The translations under genes and the position numbers were made by a program. From positions 1-64,000 of the forward strand of contig JAQXVT010000027.1 in the NCBI GenBank assembly GCA_029225065.1: a stretch of DNA of 64,000 nt, written 5' to 3'. Each line of letters opens with the position of its first letter. Within the stretch, counting starts at the first letter, position 1. The stretch is from Lachnospiraceae bacterium. Lineage in GTDB: Bacteria > Bacillota > Clostridia > Lachnospirales > Lachnospiraceae. The notes below the pieces were generated by a model. It had not been told where the DNA came from. It saw nothing but the letters and a program-made list of their open reading frames with translations, and did no database searches. Shown one piece after another: positions 36,441 to 44,696 of this stretch.

Positions 36441-37088
36441 CTACTGCTTTCTCTCCAGCGTTCGCCCGATCCGTTTCTCAATGTATTCACAGATCAGATC
36501 CACGCAGCCCTGGTAGCCAAGCACATCCGTGCGCAGACAAAGGTCATAATTTTCCGGATTTTTCCATTTCTTTCCGGTATGATAACGATAGTAATCGCTT
36601 CGGTAGCGGTTGATGCTGTTTATATGACGGTTTACTCCGAATGCATCCATTTGCATAATCTCTTTTTCCCGTGCAAAGCAGGCTTCCTCCGACGCACTCA
36701 AAAAAATGCTGACCGCATTCGCTTTGTCCTTCAGCACAAAATCAGCCGCACGACCAAGCACCACATAACTTTCTTTTTTCAAAAGCTCCCGTAATACTTT
36801 TGCCTGATATTCAAACAAACTGCGATCCGAAAGAAAATTTCCACTCTCCGGCGGGATGACTTCTCCACTGTAAACCGCTTTTGAAACCTTATAAAGCAAT
36901 GTTTTTTTGGTATCCTGATCCGCTTTTGCAAAAATTTTCTCGTTGATTCCGGAATCCTCGGAAGCCAGCCGCAACAGCTTCCGGTCATACAGGTCAATCC
37001 CCAGCTGCTTTGACAGCATCTTTCCAATTTCCGTTCCACCCGAACCACAGGTTCGTGTAATACAGATGGCAAAATGTTCGTTTTTCAT
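36441..37088 (-). CDS. Cytidylate kinase-like family protein
   Basis: P-loop kinase-like protein of the cytidylate-kinase-like family common in Lachnospiraceae, 215 residues. N-terminal ICITRTCGSGGTEIGKMLSKQL is the nucleotide loop variant (GSGGTEIGK), followed by YDRKLLRLA and VLGRAADFVLKD; a lid-like basic segment NRHINSINRYRSDYY lies at about 155-170. True Cmk activity is not assured. Start 37088 has GGAG 6-7 nt upstream; the longer frame to 37136 is rejected. Confidence 0.85.
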   Translation of the reverse strand: MKNEHFAICITRTCGSGGTEIGKMLSKQLGIDLYDRKLLRLASEDSGINEKIFAKADQDTKKTLLYKVSKAVYSGEVIPPESGNFLSDRSLFEYQAKVLRELLKKESYVVLGRAADFVLKDKANAVSIFLSASEEACFAREKEIMQMDAFGVNRHINSINRYRSDYYRYHTGKKWKNPENYDLCLRTDVLGYQGCVDLICEYIEKRIGRTLERKQ

Positions 37089-37154
37089 ACTCTGCTCCGT
37101 TTCTCCATCTGACGCTTTCTCCGTCAGGCGGTTCAAAATTCATTCCATTGTTCG

Positions 37155-37859
37155 TTACTGCCCAAGATAAGCCTTCTTCACGCGTTCATCCTTCAAAAGC
37201 TCCTGCGCATCTCCGCTGATAGAAATTGTGCCGGTCTCCAGCACATACGCACGGTCTGCAATTGAGAGCGCCATCTTTGCATTCTGTTCATTCAAAAGCA
37301 CTGTGATGCCAGCCGCATGAATCTCCTTTATAATTGCAAAGACCTCCTTTACCAGCAGCGGAGAAAGTCCCATGGAAGGCTCATCCATCAAAATAATCGA
37401 CGGCTTTCCCATCAGCGCACGCCCTACCGCTACCATCTGCTGCTCACCGCCGGAAAGAGTGCCCGCCAGCTGTCTTCGTCGCTCTCTCAGTCTCGGGAAT
37501 TTTTCATATACGTCCTGCATCGTCGCCGCAGTTTCTTCCTTATTTTTACTTATAAACGCTCCCATCTGCAGATTTTCCTCCACAGTCATCTCCGGAAACA
37601 CATGGCGTCCCTCCGGCACATGCGCAATTCCAAGCGAAATCATCTTTGATGGGTCTGTTTTCTGCAAATCCGTTCCATTATACGTGATACTTCCACTTTT
37701 TGCTTTAATCAGACCTGAAATCGTATGAAGTGTCGTCGTCTTTCCTGCTCCATTCGCGCCGATCAGCGTCACAATTTCGCCCGGGCGGACCGTAAAGCTG
37801 ATTCCTTTAATCGCCTCAATGGCTCCGTAATTTACATAAAGATCTTTTACTTCCAGCAT
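37155..37859 (-). CDS. livF: Branched-chain amino-acid-type ABC transporter ATP-binding protein
   Basis: Second ATPase of a Liv-type importer, 234 residues, full LivF length. Walker A GANGAGKTT, the LivF feature HVPEGRHVFPEMTVEENL, signature LSGGEQQMVAVGRA, Walker B IILMDEPSMGLSP, then LLNEQNAKMAL in the His-switch region. Last gene of the livJ-H-M-G-F operon, 11 nt after livG. Confidence 0.93.
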   Translation of the reverse strand: MLEVKDLYVNYGAIEAIKGISFTVRPGEIVTLIGANGAGKTTTLHTISGLIKAKSGSITYNGTDLQKTDPSKMISLGIAHVPEGRHVFPEMTVEENLQMGAFISKNKEETAATMQDVYEKFPRLRERRRQLAGTLSGGEQQMVAVGRALMGKPSIILMDEPSMGLSPLLVKEVFAIIKEIHAAGITVLLNEQNAKMALSIADRAYVLETGTISISGDAQELLKDERVKKAYLGQ

Positions 37860-37870
37860 TTCCGTCCCTC

Positions 37871-38650
37871 CTACTCCTCATCCTTTCCAAGGTATGCCTC
37901 GATTACTCTTGGATGATTTGCAATCTCCCCGGGTGTTCCGCTTGCAATCGTCACACCATAATCAATCACCTGAATCCGCTCACAGATTTTCATCACAAGC
38001 GACATATCGTGCTCGATCAGAAGCACGGAGACATGAAAGCGATTTCGGATATCATTAATGATCTCCAGAAGCTCCGCTGTCTCTGTCGGATTCATACCAG
38101 CTGCCGGCTCATCCAGAAGCAGAAGCTTCATCCCCGTGGCGAGTGCCCTGGCGATCTCCAGTCTTCTCTGCTGTCCATAAGGAAGATTTTCTGCCACATA
38201 ACCAGCCTTATCCTCCAGGTGTACGATACGCAGCAGCTCCAGAGCCTTTTCATCGGTCTCCTTTTCCTCCGCCCAGTAACGTCCACTGCGGAAAATCGCG
38301 TCCACCATTGAATACTTCATCGTTCTGTTCATGGAAATCTTGACATTTTCCAGTACCGTCAGCTTTTTAAAAAGGCGAATATTCTGAAAGGTTCGTGCCA
38401 CACCAGCCGCTACGACCTGATGTGGTTTTTTCCCGTTCATTTTCTCGCCGCACAGGTAAAAAGCCCCCTCTGTCGGCTGATAAACACCGGTCAAAAGGTT
38501 GAATACCGTTGTTTTTCCTGCTCCGTTCGGACCGATCAGGCCAATCAGCTCCGATTCTCCGATTTCCATATTAAAGTCATCCACTGCTTTCAGCCCGCCG
38601 AAGGAAATACCGAGATGGCTTGCTTTTAATACAGGTATTTTCTCACTCAT
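37871..38650 (-). CDS. livG: Branched-chain amino-acid-type ABC transporter ATP-binding protein
   Basis: First ATPase of the Liv-type importer, 259 residues. Walker A GPNGAGKTT, GVARTFQNIRLFKKLTVLENV, signature LPYGQQRRLEIARA (the LivG form), Walker B LLLDEPAAGMNPTE, IEHDMSLV. Overlaps the end of livM by 8 nt. Confidence 0.94.
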   Translation of the reverse strand: MSEKIPVLKASHLGISFGGLKAVDDFNMEIGESELIGLIGPNGAGKTTVFNLLTGVYQPTEGAFYLCGEKMNGKKPHQVVAAGVARTFQNIRLFKKLTVLENVKISMNRTMKYSMVDAIFRSGRYWAEEKETDEKALELLRIVHLEDKAGYVAENLPYGQQRRLEIARALATGMKLLLLDEPAAGMNPTETAELLEIINDIRNRFHVSVLLIEHDMSLVMKICERIQVIDYGVTIASGTPGEIANHPRVIEAYLGKDEE

Positions 38651-39647
38651 TCTCCGGCACCTCCTTCTTTGATTTGCCCGTCAGACGATCCAGCGCTCTT
38701 CCAAGTGAAAATTCCCAGGTGCCAAAAATTCCGCCCGGACGGAAAATCATAATCAGCACCAGCACCACCGAATATCCGAGCATACGATATTTTGCAAATG
38801 TACGCATTGCCTCAGGAAGTGCGGAAAGGAATGCTGCTCCGATGATGGAGCCAGTCATCGATCCGGTTCCACCGATGATAACCTCCGTCAGAAATTCTGC
38901 AGAATAATTAAAGTTGAACGAAGTCGGAATCATAGCCGTCATATAATGTGCGTAAATTGATCCTGCAATTCCTGCAAAAAATGCAGAGATCGTAAAGGTC
39001 ATTACCTTATAAAATGTCACATTGACACCAGAGGCCTCTGCTGCAATATAATCCTCCCGAATTGCCTTTACCGTACGTCCAAATCTGGAACGGATAAACA
39101 GATACATTACTGTCACACAAATCACCGTCACCCAGAATACCCAGTAAAAATTAGACAGCTTTGCAATACCGGACATAACACGTCCGCCACCGGTAATCTG
39201 AAAATTTGTAAAAGCCACACGGATAATCTCTGCAAATGCCACGGTAACAATTGCAAGATAATCTCCTCGAAGCTTCAGTGTCGGAATGCCGACCAGTACA
39301 CCCATAATCCCGGCTGCTACCCCGCCTGCGAGCAACGCAATTAAAAACAGTCCAAACGTCGGAATTTTCTGATCTGCCAGCGCATTTGTCACAATTGCCG
39401 ATGCATAGGCGCCCACCGACATGAAACCTGCATGCCCGAGTGAAAACTCACCGAGAATACCAACCAGCAGGTTTAATGAGGTTACCATGATGATAGTATA
39501 GCAGGCTGTCGTCGCAATCCCCATAAAGTAGCTGCTCCGTGACCCAAGCACCCCCGTTTCAAACAGTGCAAACAGTGCAAAAAACAGCAAAAGTACTCCG
39601 AGCAGATTCAGCATATAATTTCGTTTTATTTTCTTCGGCATACTCAT
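38643..39647 (-). CDS. livM: Branched-chain amino-acid-type ABC transporter permease
   Basis: Permease of 334 residues with about nine hydrophobic segments. Family marker GEFSLGHAGFMSVGAYASAI and LRGDYLAIVTVAFAEIIR; the C-terminal loop is GGTGSMTGSIIGAAF. ATG 39647 has GAGGTGAG 4-5 nt upstream; the frame continues to 39686 but that part overlaps livH. Works with LivH as the membrane channel. Confidence 0.93.
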   Translation of the reverse strand: MSMPKKIKRNYMLNLLGVLLLFFALFALFETGVLGSRSSYFMGIATTACYTIIMVTSLNLLVGILGEFSLGHAGFMSVGAYASAIVTNALADQKIPTFGLFLIALLAGGVAAGIMGVLVGIPTLKLRGDYLAIVTVAFAEIIRVAFTNFQITGGGRVMSGIAKLSNFYWVFWVTVICVTVMYLFIRSRFGRTVKAIREDYIAAEASGVNVTFYKVMTFTISAFFAGIAGSIYAHYMTAMIPTSFNFNYSAEFLTEVIIGGTGSMTGSIIGAAFLSALPEAMRTFAKYRMLGYSVVLVLIMIFRPGGIFGTWEFSLGRALDRLTGKSKKEVPENE

Positions 39648-39657
39648 TTTTCTCACC

Positions 39658-40545
39658 TCACACTTTCTCGCCTGTATTCTTTCCAAGAATGCCGGACGGC
39701 TTAATCAGCAGCACCACAATCAGAATTCCGTACGTGATTGCTTCATACCAGCCAGGTGCAAGATAAACCTTTACCAGAATCTCGATCAGTCCAACAATAA
39801 TGCCTCCAAGCATCGCGCCCGGAATAACACCAATGCCTCCAAGCACCGCTGCAATAAATGCCTTGATACCCATCATGGAACCCATGTCCGTCGTACAACG
39901 CGGATAGGTGGAAACATACATCATGGCAGCCACTGCCGCCAGCGCAGATCCGATTGCGAACGTAATCGTAATGATCCGGTCAACATTGATCCCGACAATC
40001 GTAGCTGCCTCCCGGTCCTGCGGAACGGCACGCATCGCTTTACCAAGCTTTGTCATTCGTACAAACAACGTCAGCGCCACCATAATTGCCAGTCCAATTC
40101 CCAGTGTCAGCAGATATTTCATCTGAATCTTTGCGCCAAACACCTCAATCATTGGAAGATCAAAAATCTTTGTCACCGTTTTTGGATTTCCTCCAAACAG
40201 CACCATCGCCAGGTTTTCAAGAAACAGGCTCATCGCCAATGCAGTAATCAGCGCTGAGATCGAACCGGAATTTCTTACCGGCTTGTAGGCAATTCGCTCT
40301 ACCAGTACGCCTACTGCCGTGCAGACCGCAACTGCCGCAACTACGGCCAGCCACGCCGGCATTCCATAGCTCACCATCAACGGAACTGTATAAAACATGG
40401 TATATGCACCAACCATAATAAAATCGCCATGTGCGAAATTAATCATTCGAAGAATTCCATATACCATCGTATAGCCAAGTGCAATCAGTGCATAAATTGC
40501 CCCCTGATTCAGGCCATTTACAATACTCTGAATTAATATGGACAC
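39658..40545 (-). CDS. livH: Branched-chain amino-acid-type ABC transporter permease
   Basis: Permease of 295 residues, about eight hydrophobic segments. Typical N-terminus NGLNQGAIYALIALGYTMVYG, then NFAHGDFIMVGAY and the C-terminal GGIGVIPGAMLGGIIVGLIE. Separated from livJ by 161 nt that hold a stem-loop, as is common after receptor genes. Confidence 0.94.
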   Translation of the reverse strand: MSILIQSIVNGLNQGAIYALIALGYTMVYGILRMINFAHGDFIMVGAYTMFYTVPLMVSYGMPAWLAVVAAVAVCTAVGVLVERIAYKPVRNSGSISALITALAMSLFLENLAMVLFGGNPKTVTKIFDLPMIEVFGAKIQMKYLLTLGIGLAIMVALTLFVRMTKLGKAMRAVPQDREAATIVGINVDRIITITFAIGSALAAVAAMMYVSTYPRCTTDMGSMMGIKAFIAAVLGGIGVIPGAMLGGIIVGLIEILVKVYLAPGWYEAITYGILIVVLLIKPSGILGKNTGEKV

Positions 40546-40569
40546 GCTTCCTTCCTCCCTTTTACTGTC

Positions 40570-40632
40570 ACAATAAAAAGCAAAGGATTCCTATCTTTGG
40601 TACATGATTGTACCATGACAGGAATCCCCTTT
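40570..40632 (-). terminator. Intra-operon stem-loop between livJ and livH
   Basis: Minus-strand RNA: AGGGGATTCCT (from 40620-40632) pairs with AGGAATCCTTT (40582-40592) with an inner hairpin TGGTACA/TGTACCA (40598-40615), then GCTTTTTATT. Probably a partial terminator or stabiliser that raises livJ over livHMGF. Confidence 0.7.
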
Positions 40633-40706
40633 ATCTAATTATCGCTGATGCTGTTTCTTCCTATATTAATATTACCGGACGAAACAGTTCTTTCTGTTAC
40701 CGGTTC

Positions 40707-41849
40707 TTACTCTTCCGGCGCGATTGTCTTCAGCCATTTAATCTGACCATCCTCATACGTGTTGACAACCACCGGTTTGATCGCATCTCCATTCTCATCG
40801 AGGTAGATATCACCGGCTACGCCGCTGAATTTCATTCCTGTCATTCCCTTCACCAGAGACGCGGTATCGGAACCGCCGCCGTTCACCGCAGCTTCCTCAA
40901 GCATGTACATTGCATCGTAATACAGTGCTGCACATGCATTCAGGCTGTCAGAACCGTATTTCTCTGTATATTTGGATACGAATTCCTGTACCGCCGGCGC
41001 AGTATCCTCGGACGAATAGTGATTTGTAAAATAACAGTTCTCAAAATAATCCTCAAGACCTGTCGTATCAGCGCCGTCCCAGCCGTCGCCTCCCATGATC
41101 GCACCCTCAAATCCTGCATCTCTTACCTGCTGTACAAGCAGCGGAACGGTATCAAGGAAGCATGGATAGAACACGAAATCCGCATCGCTTCCGACTGCCT
41201 GTGTTGCCTGCGCCGTAAAATCGGTATCGGTTGTCGTACATTCTCCGACATATACAACCTCGATTCCATTTGCTTCTGCACTTTCCACAAACGCATCCTT
41301 CAGACCATTGGAATAATCATCATCCTTTGCGTAAATGATCGCTGCCTTTGTATAGCCCTGATCCTTTGCAAATGCAGCCGCCATCTTGCCCTGATACGGG
41401 TCGATAAAGCAATTTCGGAAGATCGTCGGGCCAATCTGCGTTACCTGATAATTTGTTGCTCCGGTTGCCAGGAGAAGCATATTGTCATCCGCCGCAAGCT
41501 CTGCCATTGGAAGGGTTACTGATGAGAAGAAGGAACCAACAATTGCTTCCGGCTCTTCTGCCATCAGGGAATTGTAAGCATTAACGGCCTGCTTTGCATC
41601 CTTTGCATCATCTGCAACCTTTCCGCCGTTGATGATCTCAATTTTGTACTCTGCATCAGAAGCATTAATCTCTTCTACTGCCATATCAATCGCATTCTGT
41701 GCACCTTCTCCATATACTGCAGAGCCACCTGTCATCGCACATACTGCTCCGACCCGAATCACCTGATCCTCTTCTGCCCCTGCCGTCATTGCTCCAAGAG
41801 ATACTGTCATTGCGAACACCAGCATTGCACTTACCATTTTCTTTTTCAT
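40707..41849 (-). CDS. livJ: Liv-type ABC transporter amino-acid-binding protein
   Basis: Extracellular receptor of the periplasmic-binding-protein type I fold, 380 residues. Signal peptide about 1-24 (MKKKMVSAMLVFAMTVSL...), then RVGAVCAMTGGSAVYGEG and AIDMAVEEINA, the usual Leu/Ile/Val-receptor start; GATNYQVTQ contains ligand-carboxylate-binding residues. The natural ligand may not be a branched-chain amino acid: the gene diverges from a 5-oxoproline/D-glutamate cassette. First gene of its operon with GGAGGAG before ATG 41849. Confidence 0.9.
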   Translation of the reverse strand: MKKKMVSAMLVFAMTVSLGAMTAGAEEDQVIRVGAVCAMTGGSAVYGEGAQNAIDMAVEEINASDAEYKIEIINGGKVADDAKDAKQAVNAYNSLMAEEPEAIVGSFFSSVTLPMAELAADDNMLLLATGATNYQVTQIGPTIFRNCFIDPYQGKMAAAFAKDQGYTKAAIIYAKDDDYSNGLKDAFVESAEANGIEVVYVGECTTTDTDFTAQATQAVGSDADFVFYPCFLDTVPLLVQQVRDAGFEGAIMGGDGWDGADTTGLEDYFENCYFTNHYSSEDTAPAVQEFVSKYTEKYGSDSLNACAALYYDAMYMLEEAAVNGGGSDTASLVKGMTGMKFSGVAGDIYLDENGDAIKPVVVNTYEDGQIKWLKTIAPEE

Positions 41850-41924
41850 AACAAATCTCCTCCTTTATTTTTTCTATGCGGATACTGTGATTGCCTTCTC
41901 ACCTGCATCCGATAACAGTTACCA

Positions 41925-41985
41925 CCGGAAGGGAGTTTCCGGAAAACAAAAAAAGCGCCGGCAGTCTTACGGCTGCCCAACGCCC
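41925..41985 (-). terminator. Promoter-proximal intrinsic terminator and second hairpin in the livJ leader
   Basis: Minus-strand RNA begins near 41998. Within it, GGGCAG... pairs with CTGCC and flanking GCG/CGC (arms 41973-41985 and 41955-41964) and is followed by seven T (41948-41954). A second hairpin CCGGAA/TTCCGG (41925-41942) follows. Terminator geometry about 50 nt from the transcription start implies attenuation. Confidence 0.75.
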
Positions 41986-42004
41986 TTGTTTGTCTATGCG
42001 TCAG

Positions 42005-42033
42005 ACTATAACCCAAACCTTCAAGCCTGTCAA
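42005..42033 (-). promoter_or_regulatory. Sigma-A promoter of the liv operon
   Basis: Minus strand: perfect -35 TTGACA (42028-42033), 17-nt spacer, -10 TATAGT (42005-42010). Back-to-back with the pxp promoter; 48 nt of T-rich sequence lie between the two -35 boxes. Confidence 0.85.
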
Positions 42034-42081
42034 GCCCCATTTTTTATTTTTGCTGTTTTCGCTGTTTTTATTTTTGCGTTC

Positions 42082-42110
42082 TTGACTTTTTCCTACTTCC
42101 GCTATACAAT
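42082..42110 (+). promoter_or_regulatory. Sigma-A promoter of the pxp/D-glutamate-cyclase operon
   Basis: -35 TTGACT (42082-42087), 17-nt spacer, -10 TACAAT (42105-42110). Confidence 0.8.
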
Positions 42111-42116
42111 CATTGC

Positions 42117-42199
42117 GAAGACGACAAAGAAGCCGTGTGTTTCTTTGCTGTCTTCTTTTTTATTTTCTGCGGCGGTCTGTAAGCTGGATGGCCGACCGC
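42117..42199 (+). terminator. Promoter-proximal intrinsic terminator and second hairpin in the pxp leader
   Basis: GAAGACGACAAAGAA (42117-42131) pairs with TTCTTTGCTGTCTTC (42141-42155) at 13 of 15 positions, followed by TTTTTT (42156-42161). The predicted start of transcription is about 42117, so the hairpin forms at the very 5' end. A second hairpin GCGGTC/GACCGC lies at 42172-42199, before the ribosome-binding site. Confidence 0.75.
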
Positions 42200-42221
42200 A
42201 ACAAACTAAGGGGGCGCATCT

Positions 42222-42959
42222 ATGAAAACAGATCTGAGGCTTCTGCCCGCCGGTGACAGCGGCATTGTGGCAGAGTTTGGAAATACAATTGATCCACTTG
42301 TTAATGATCAGGTTCAGGCGCTGGCGGACGCAATTCACAGCACCGGCCTTTCCGGGATCCGGGAACTGATTCCTTCTTTTCGATCCCTGCTGATTCTCTA
42401 TGATCCTGGAATTCTTTCTTATCAGAAGCTGACTGAGACACTGAAGCAGCTCTCTTCCTCCCTCTCCTGTGGAGTACAGAAGGAGAAACGGATTCATCTC
42501 ATCCCATGCTGCTACGGTTCCCATTTCGGCCCCGATCTTTCCGACATGGAAAAAGCTACCGGCCTTTCCAGAGAAGAAATCATCGCCATTCACAGCGGTG
42601 TCGATTATCGCATCTATATGCTTGGCTTTCTTCCCGGTTTTGTTTACCTCGGCGGTCTGGATAAACGGATCGAGATGCCGCGTCTTTCCACGCCGCGTGT
42701 AAAAATTCCGCAGGGCGCCGTCGGAATCGGCGGAAGTCAGACCGGTGTCTATCCTCTCGATTCCCCTGGTGGCTGGAGACTCATCGGAGGAACTCCGGTT
42801 GATTTTTATGATCCGAACCGTCCGGAGCCGGTCCTTTGCAAGGCCGGGGAATACATCCGCTTCGTTCCGATCTCATCATGCGACTATTACGACATCCGGC
42901 AGCAGCAGGCAAAAGGTCTTTATCAGCCGGAAATACGAACAGAAACGGAGGCGGTTTAG
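42222..42959 (+). CDS. pxpB: 5-oxoprolinase subunit B
   Basis: Subunit of the ATP-dependent prokaryotic 5-oxoprolinase that opens 5-oxoproline (pyroglutamate) to glutamate; also known as KipI, an allophanate-hydrolase-subunit-1-like protein. 245 residues. N-terminal LPAGDSGIVAEFG, conserved core YMLGFLPGFVYLGGLD and GAVGIGGSQTGVYPLDSPGGWRLIG. GGGGG 7 nt before ATG 42222. Next gene begins right after its stop. Confidence 0.95.
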   Translation: MKTDLRLLPAGDSGIVAEFGNTIDPLVNDQVQALADAIHSTGLSGIRELIPSFRSLLILYDPGILSYQKLTETLKQLSSSLSCGVQKEKRIHLIPCCYGSHFGPDLSDMEKATGLSREEIIAIHSGVDYRIYMLGFLPGFVYLGGLDKRIEMPRLSTPRVKIPQGAVGIGGSQTGVYPLDSPGGWRLIGGTPVDFYDPNRPEPVLCKAGEYIRFVPISSCDYYDIRQQQAKGLYQPEIRTETEAV

Positions 42960-43871
42960 ATGGCAGTCAAAGTAATTCAGCCAGGCGCACTGACTACCGT
43001 TCAGGATCTTGGCCGGTTCGGTTATCAGGAATCCGGCATGCAGCCCTGCGGTGTAATGGATCAGCGTTCTTATGCGATTGCAAATACACTTGTGGGAAAC
43101 CAGAATGGAGAAGCCGCTTTGGAGCTGTCTTTATTTGGAGGCAGCTATCAGTTTGATGCTCCCTGCATCCTTGCACTTACCGGAGCTGACATGGCACCAT
43201 CCCTCAACCGGAAGCCCTGTCCGATGAACCGGGCCGTCCGTATAAAATCCGGTGATGTGCTCACATTCGGTTTTGCAAAAAGCGGATGCCGGACTTATCT
43301 TGCCGTATCCGGAGGCATTGATGTACCGCCAGTGATGGGCAGCCGTTCTACCAATCTGAAATGCCGGATCGGCGGTTTTTTCGGCCGGGCACTTAAGGCC
43401 GGGGATGTACTGCCGGTGGGAAGAGACGATTCTGGATTTGAAGAATTAAAGGAGCTCTGGTACTCCCAGCCGGAATATCCGGATCACGTGACGCTCCGTG
43501 TTGTGGAGGGACCGCAGGCAGATTATTTTACCTCATCCGGACTGGATACCTTTTATTCTGAAGCTTATACCGTTACGCAGGAAAGTGACCGAATGGGCTG
43601 CCGCCTCGATGGGCCGGCAATCACCATCTGTCACGGAAGCGATATCATCTCCGATGGAATCGTGTTCGGCTCTATTCAGATCACCTCCGCCGGCAGACCG
43701 ATCATTCTTATGGCAGACCGGCAGACTACAGGCGGATACGCAAAAATCGGAACAGTATGCACTGCCGATCTTCCTGTGATTGCCCAGTGTCAGCCAGGGG
43801 CCGTCATTCATTTTAAGAAAATTTCCGTGGAGGAAGCGCAGAAGCTTCTGCAAACCTCCCGTACCATTTAA
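42960..43871 (+). CDS. pxpC: 5-oxoprolinase subunit C
   Basis: Partner of PxpB (KipA, allophanate-hydrolase-subunit-2-like), 303 residues. Typical GALTTVQDLGRFGYQ, GVMDQRSYAIAN, and C-terminal GGYAKIGTVCTADLPVIAQ. Starts 0-1 nt after the pxpB stop (TAG ATG), indicating equimolar, coupled synthesis of the two subunits. Confidence 0.95.
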   Translation: MAVKVIQPGALTTVQDLGRFGYQESGMQPCGVMDQRSYAIANTLVGNQNGEAALELSLFGGSYQFDAPCILALTGADMAPSLNRKPCPMNRAVRIKSGDVLTFGFAKSGCRTYLAVSGGIDVPPVMGSRSTNLKCRIGGFFGRALKAGDVLPVGRDDSGFEELKELWYSQPEYPDHVTLRVVEGPQADYFTSSGLDTFYSEAYTVTQESDRMGCRLDGPAITICHGSDIISDGIVFGSIQITSAGRPIILMADRQTTGGYAKIGTVCTADLPVIAQCQPGAVIHFKKISVEEAQKLLQTSRTI

Positions 43872-43885
43872 AGGAGGATTTTATC

Positions 43886-44671
43886 ATGGATTATACAACA
43901 ATGTCTCCGAAGGAGGTTCGTGCTCTTATCGCAAAAGGTGAGATTACAGGACCCACTGCCGGCATGTGTGCCGGATATGCACAGGCCAATCTTGTCATCC
44001 TTCCAAAGAATCTGGCCTATGATTTTCTGCTTTTCACACAGCGCAATCCCAGATCCTGCCCGCTTCTTGAGGTTTCTGATACAGGAAGCCGTTTTCTGCA
44101 CACGATCGCAAAGGATGCGGATATCGCCACAGAAATTCCGCGTTACCGCATCTACCGTGATGGCGTATTAGATGGAGAATATACCGATATCTCCTCCTTC
44201 TGGCAGGATGATTTTGTCAGCTTCCTGATTGGCTGCAGTTTTTCTTTTGAATCAGCCATGCTTGAGGCAAACGTCCCGGTTCGCCACATCGAAGAAAGCT
44301 GTAATGTTCCTATGTATAAGACAAATATTCCCTGCGAATCAGCCGGCGTCTTCCACGGAAACATGGTGGTAAGCATGCGCCCCATCCCTTATGAGCTGAT
44401 TCCGCGCGCTGTACTCATTACCGGTGAGATGCCGCGCGTACATGGCGCACCAATCCACATTGGAAATCCGGAGCATATCGGCATTCACGACCTCATGCAT
44501 CCGGATTTCGGTGATATGGTTACCATCCGCGAGGGCGAGGTTCCGGTCTTCTGGCTGTGCGGTGTCACTCCGCAGAATGTCGTGATGGAGTCCCGTCCTT
44601 CGCTTGCCATCACCCATGCACCGGGCCATATGCTTATTACTGATGTAAAAAATGTTGAATTAAAATACTGA
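43886..44671 (+). CDS. DUF1445 (YcsI-type) putative hydro-lyase, D-glutamate-cyclase N-domain homologue
   Basis: 261 residues, full length for DUF1445/UPF0317 proteins such as YcsI, which is encoded with pxpABC in B. subtilis. Blocks: TGPTAGMCAGYAQANLVILP, CSFSFESAMLEANVPVRHIE, and the C-terminal THAPGHMLITD. In the mammalian mitochondrial D-glutamate cyclase this domain is fused to DUF4392, whose homologue is two genes downstream here. GGAGG 8-9 nt upstream. Function proposed: conversion of D-glutamate to 5-oxo-D-proline together with that partner. Confidence 0.88.
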   Translation: MDYTTMSPKEVRALIAKGEITGPTAGMCAGYAQANLVILPKNLAYDFLLFTQRNPRSCPLLEVSDTGSRFLHTIAKDADIATEIPRYRIYRDGVLDGEYTDISSFWQDDFVSFLIGCSFSFESAMLEANVPVRHIEESCNVPMYKTNIPCESAGVFHGNMVVSMRPIPYELIPRAVLITGEMPRVHGAPIHIGNPEHIGIHDLMHPDFGDMVTIREGEVPVFWLCGVTPQNVVMESRPSLAITHAPGHMLITDVKNVELKY

Positions 44672-44696
44672 TAACAAAAGAAAAGAGGAACTTCAC

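Noticed and set aside
41846-42040. Minus-strand ORF of 64 codons covering the livJ leader
   Set aside because: Its ATG lies upstream of the mapped -35 box, so it would not be on the transcript; no ribosome-binding site. The region is better explained as promoter and attenuator.
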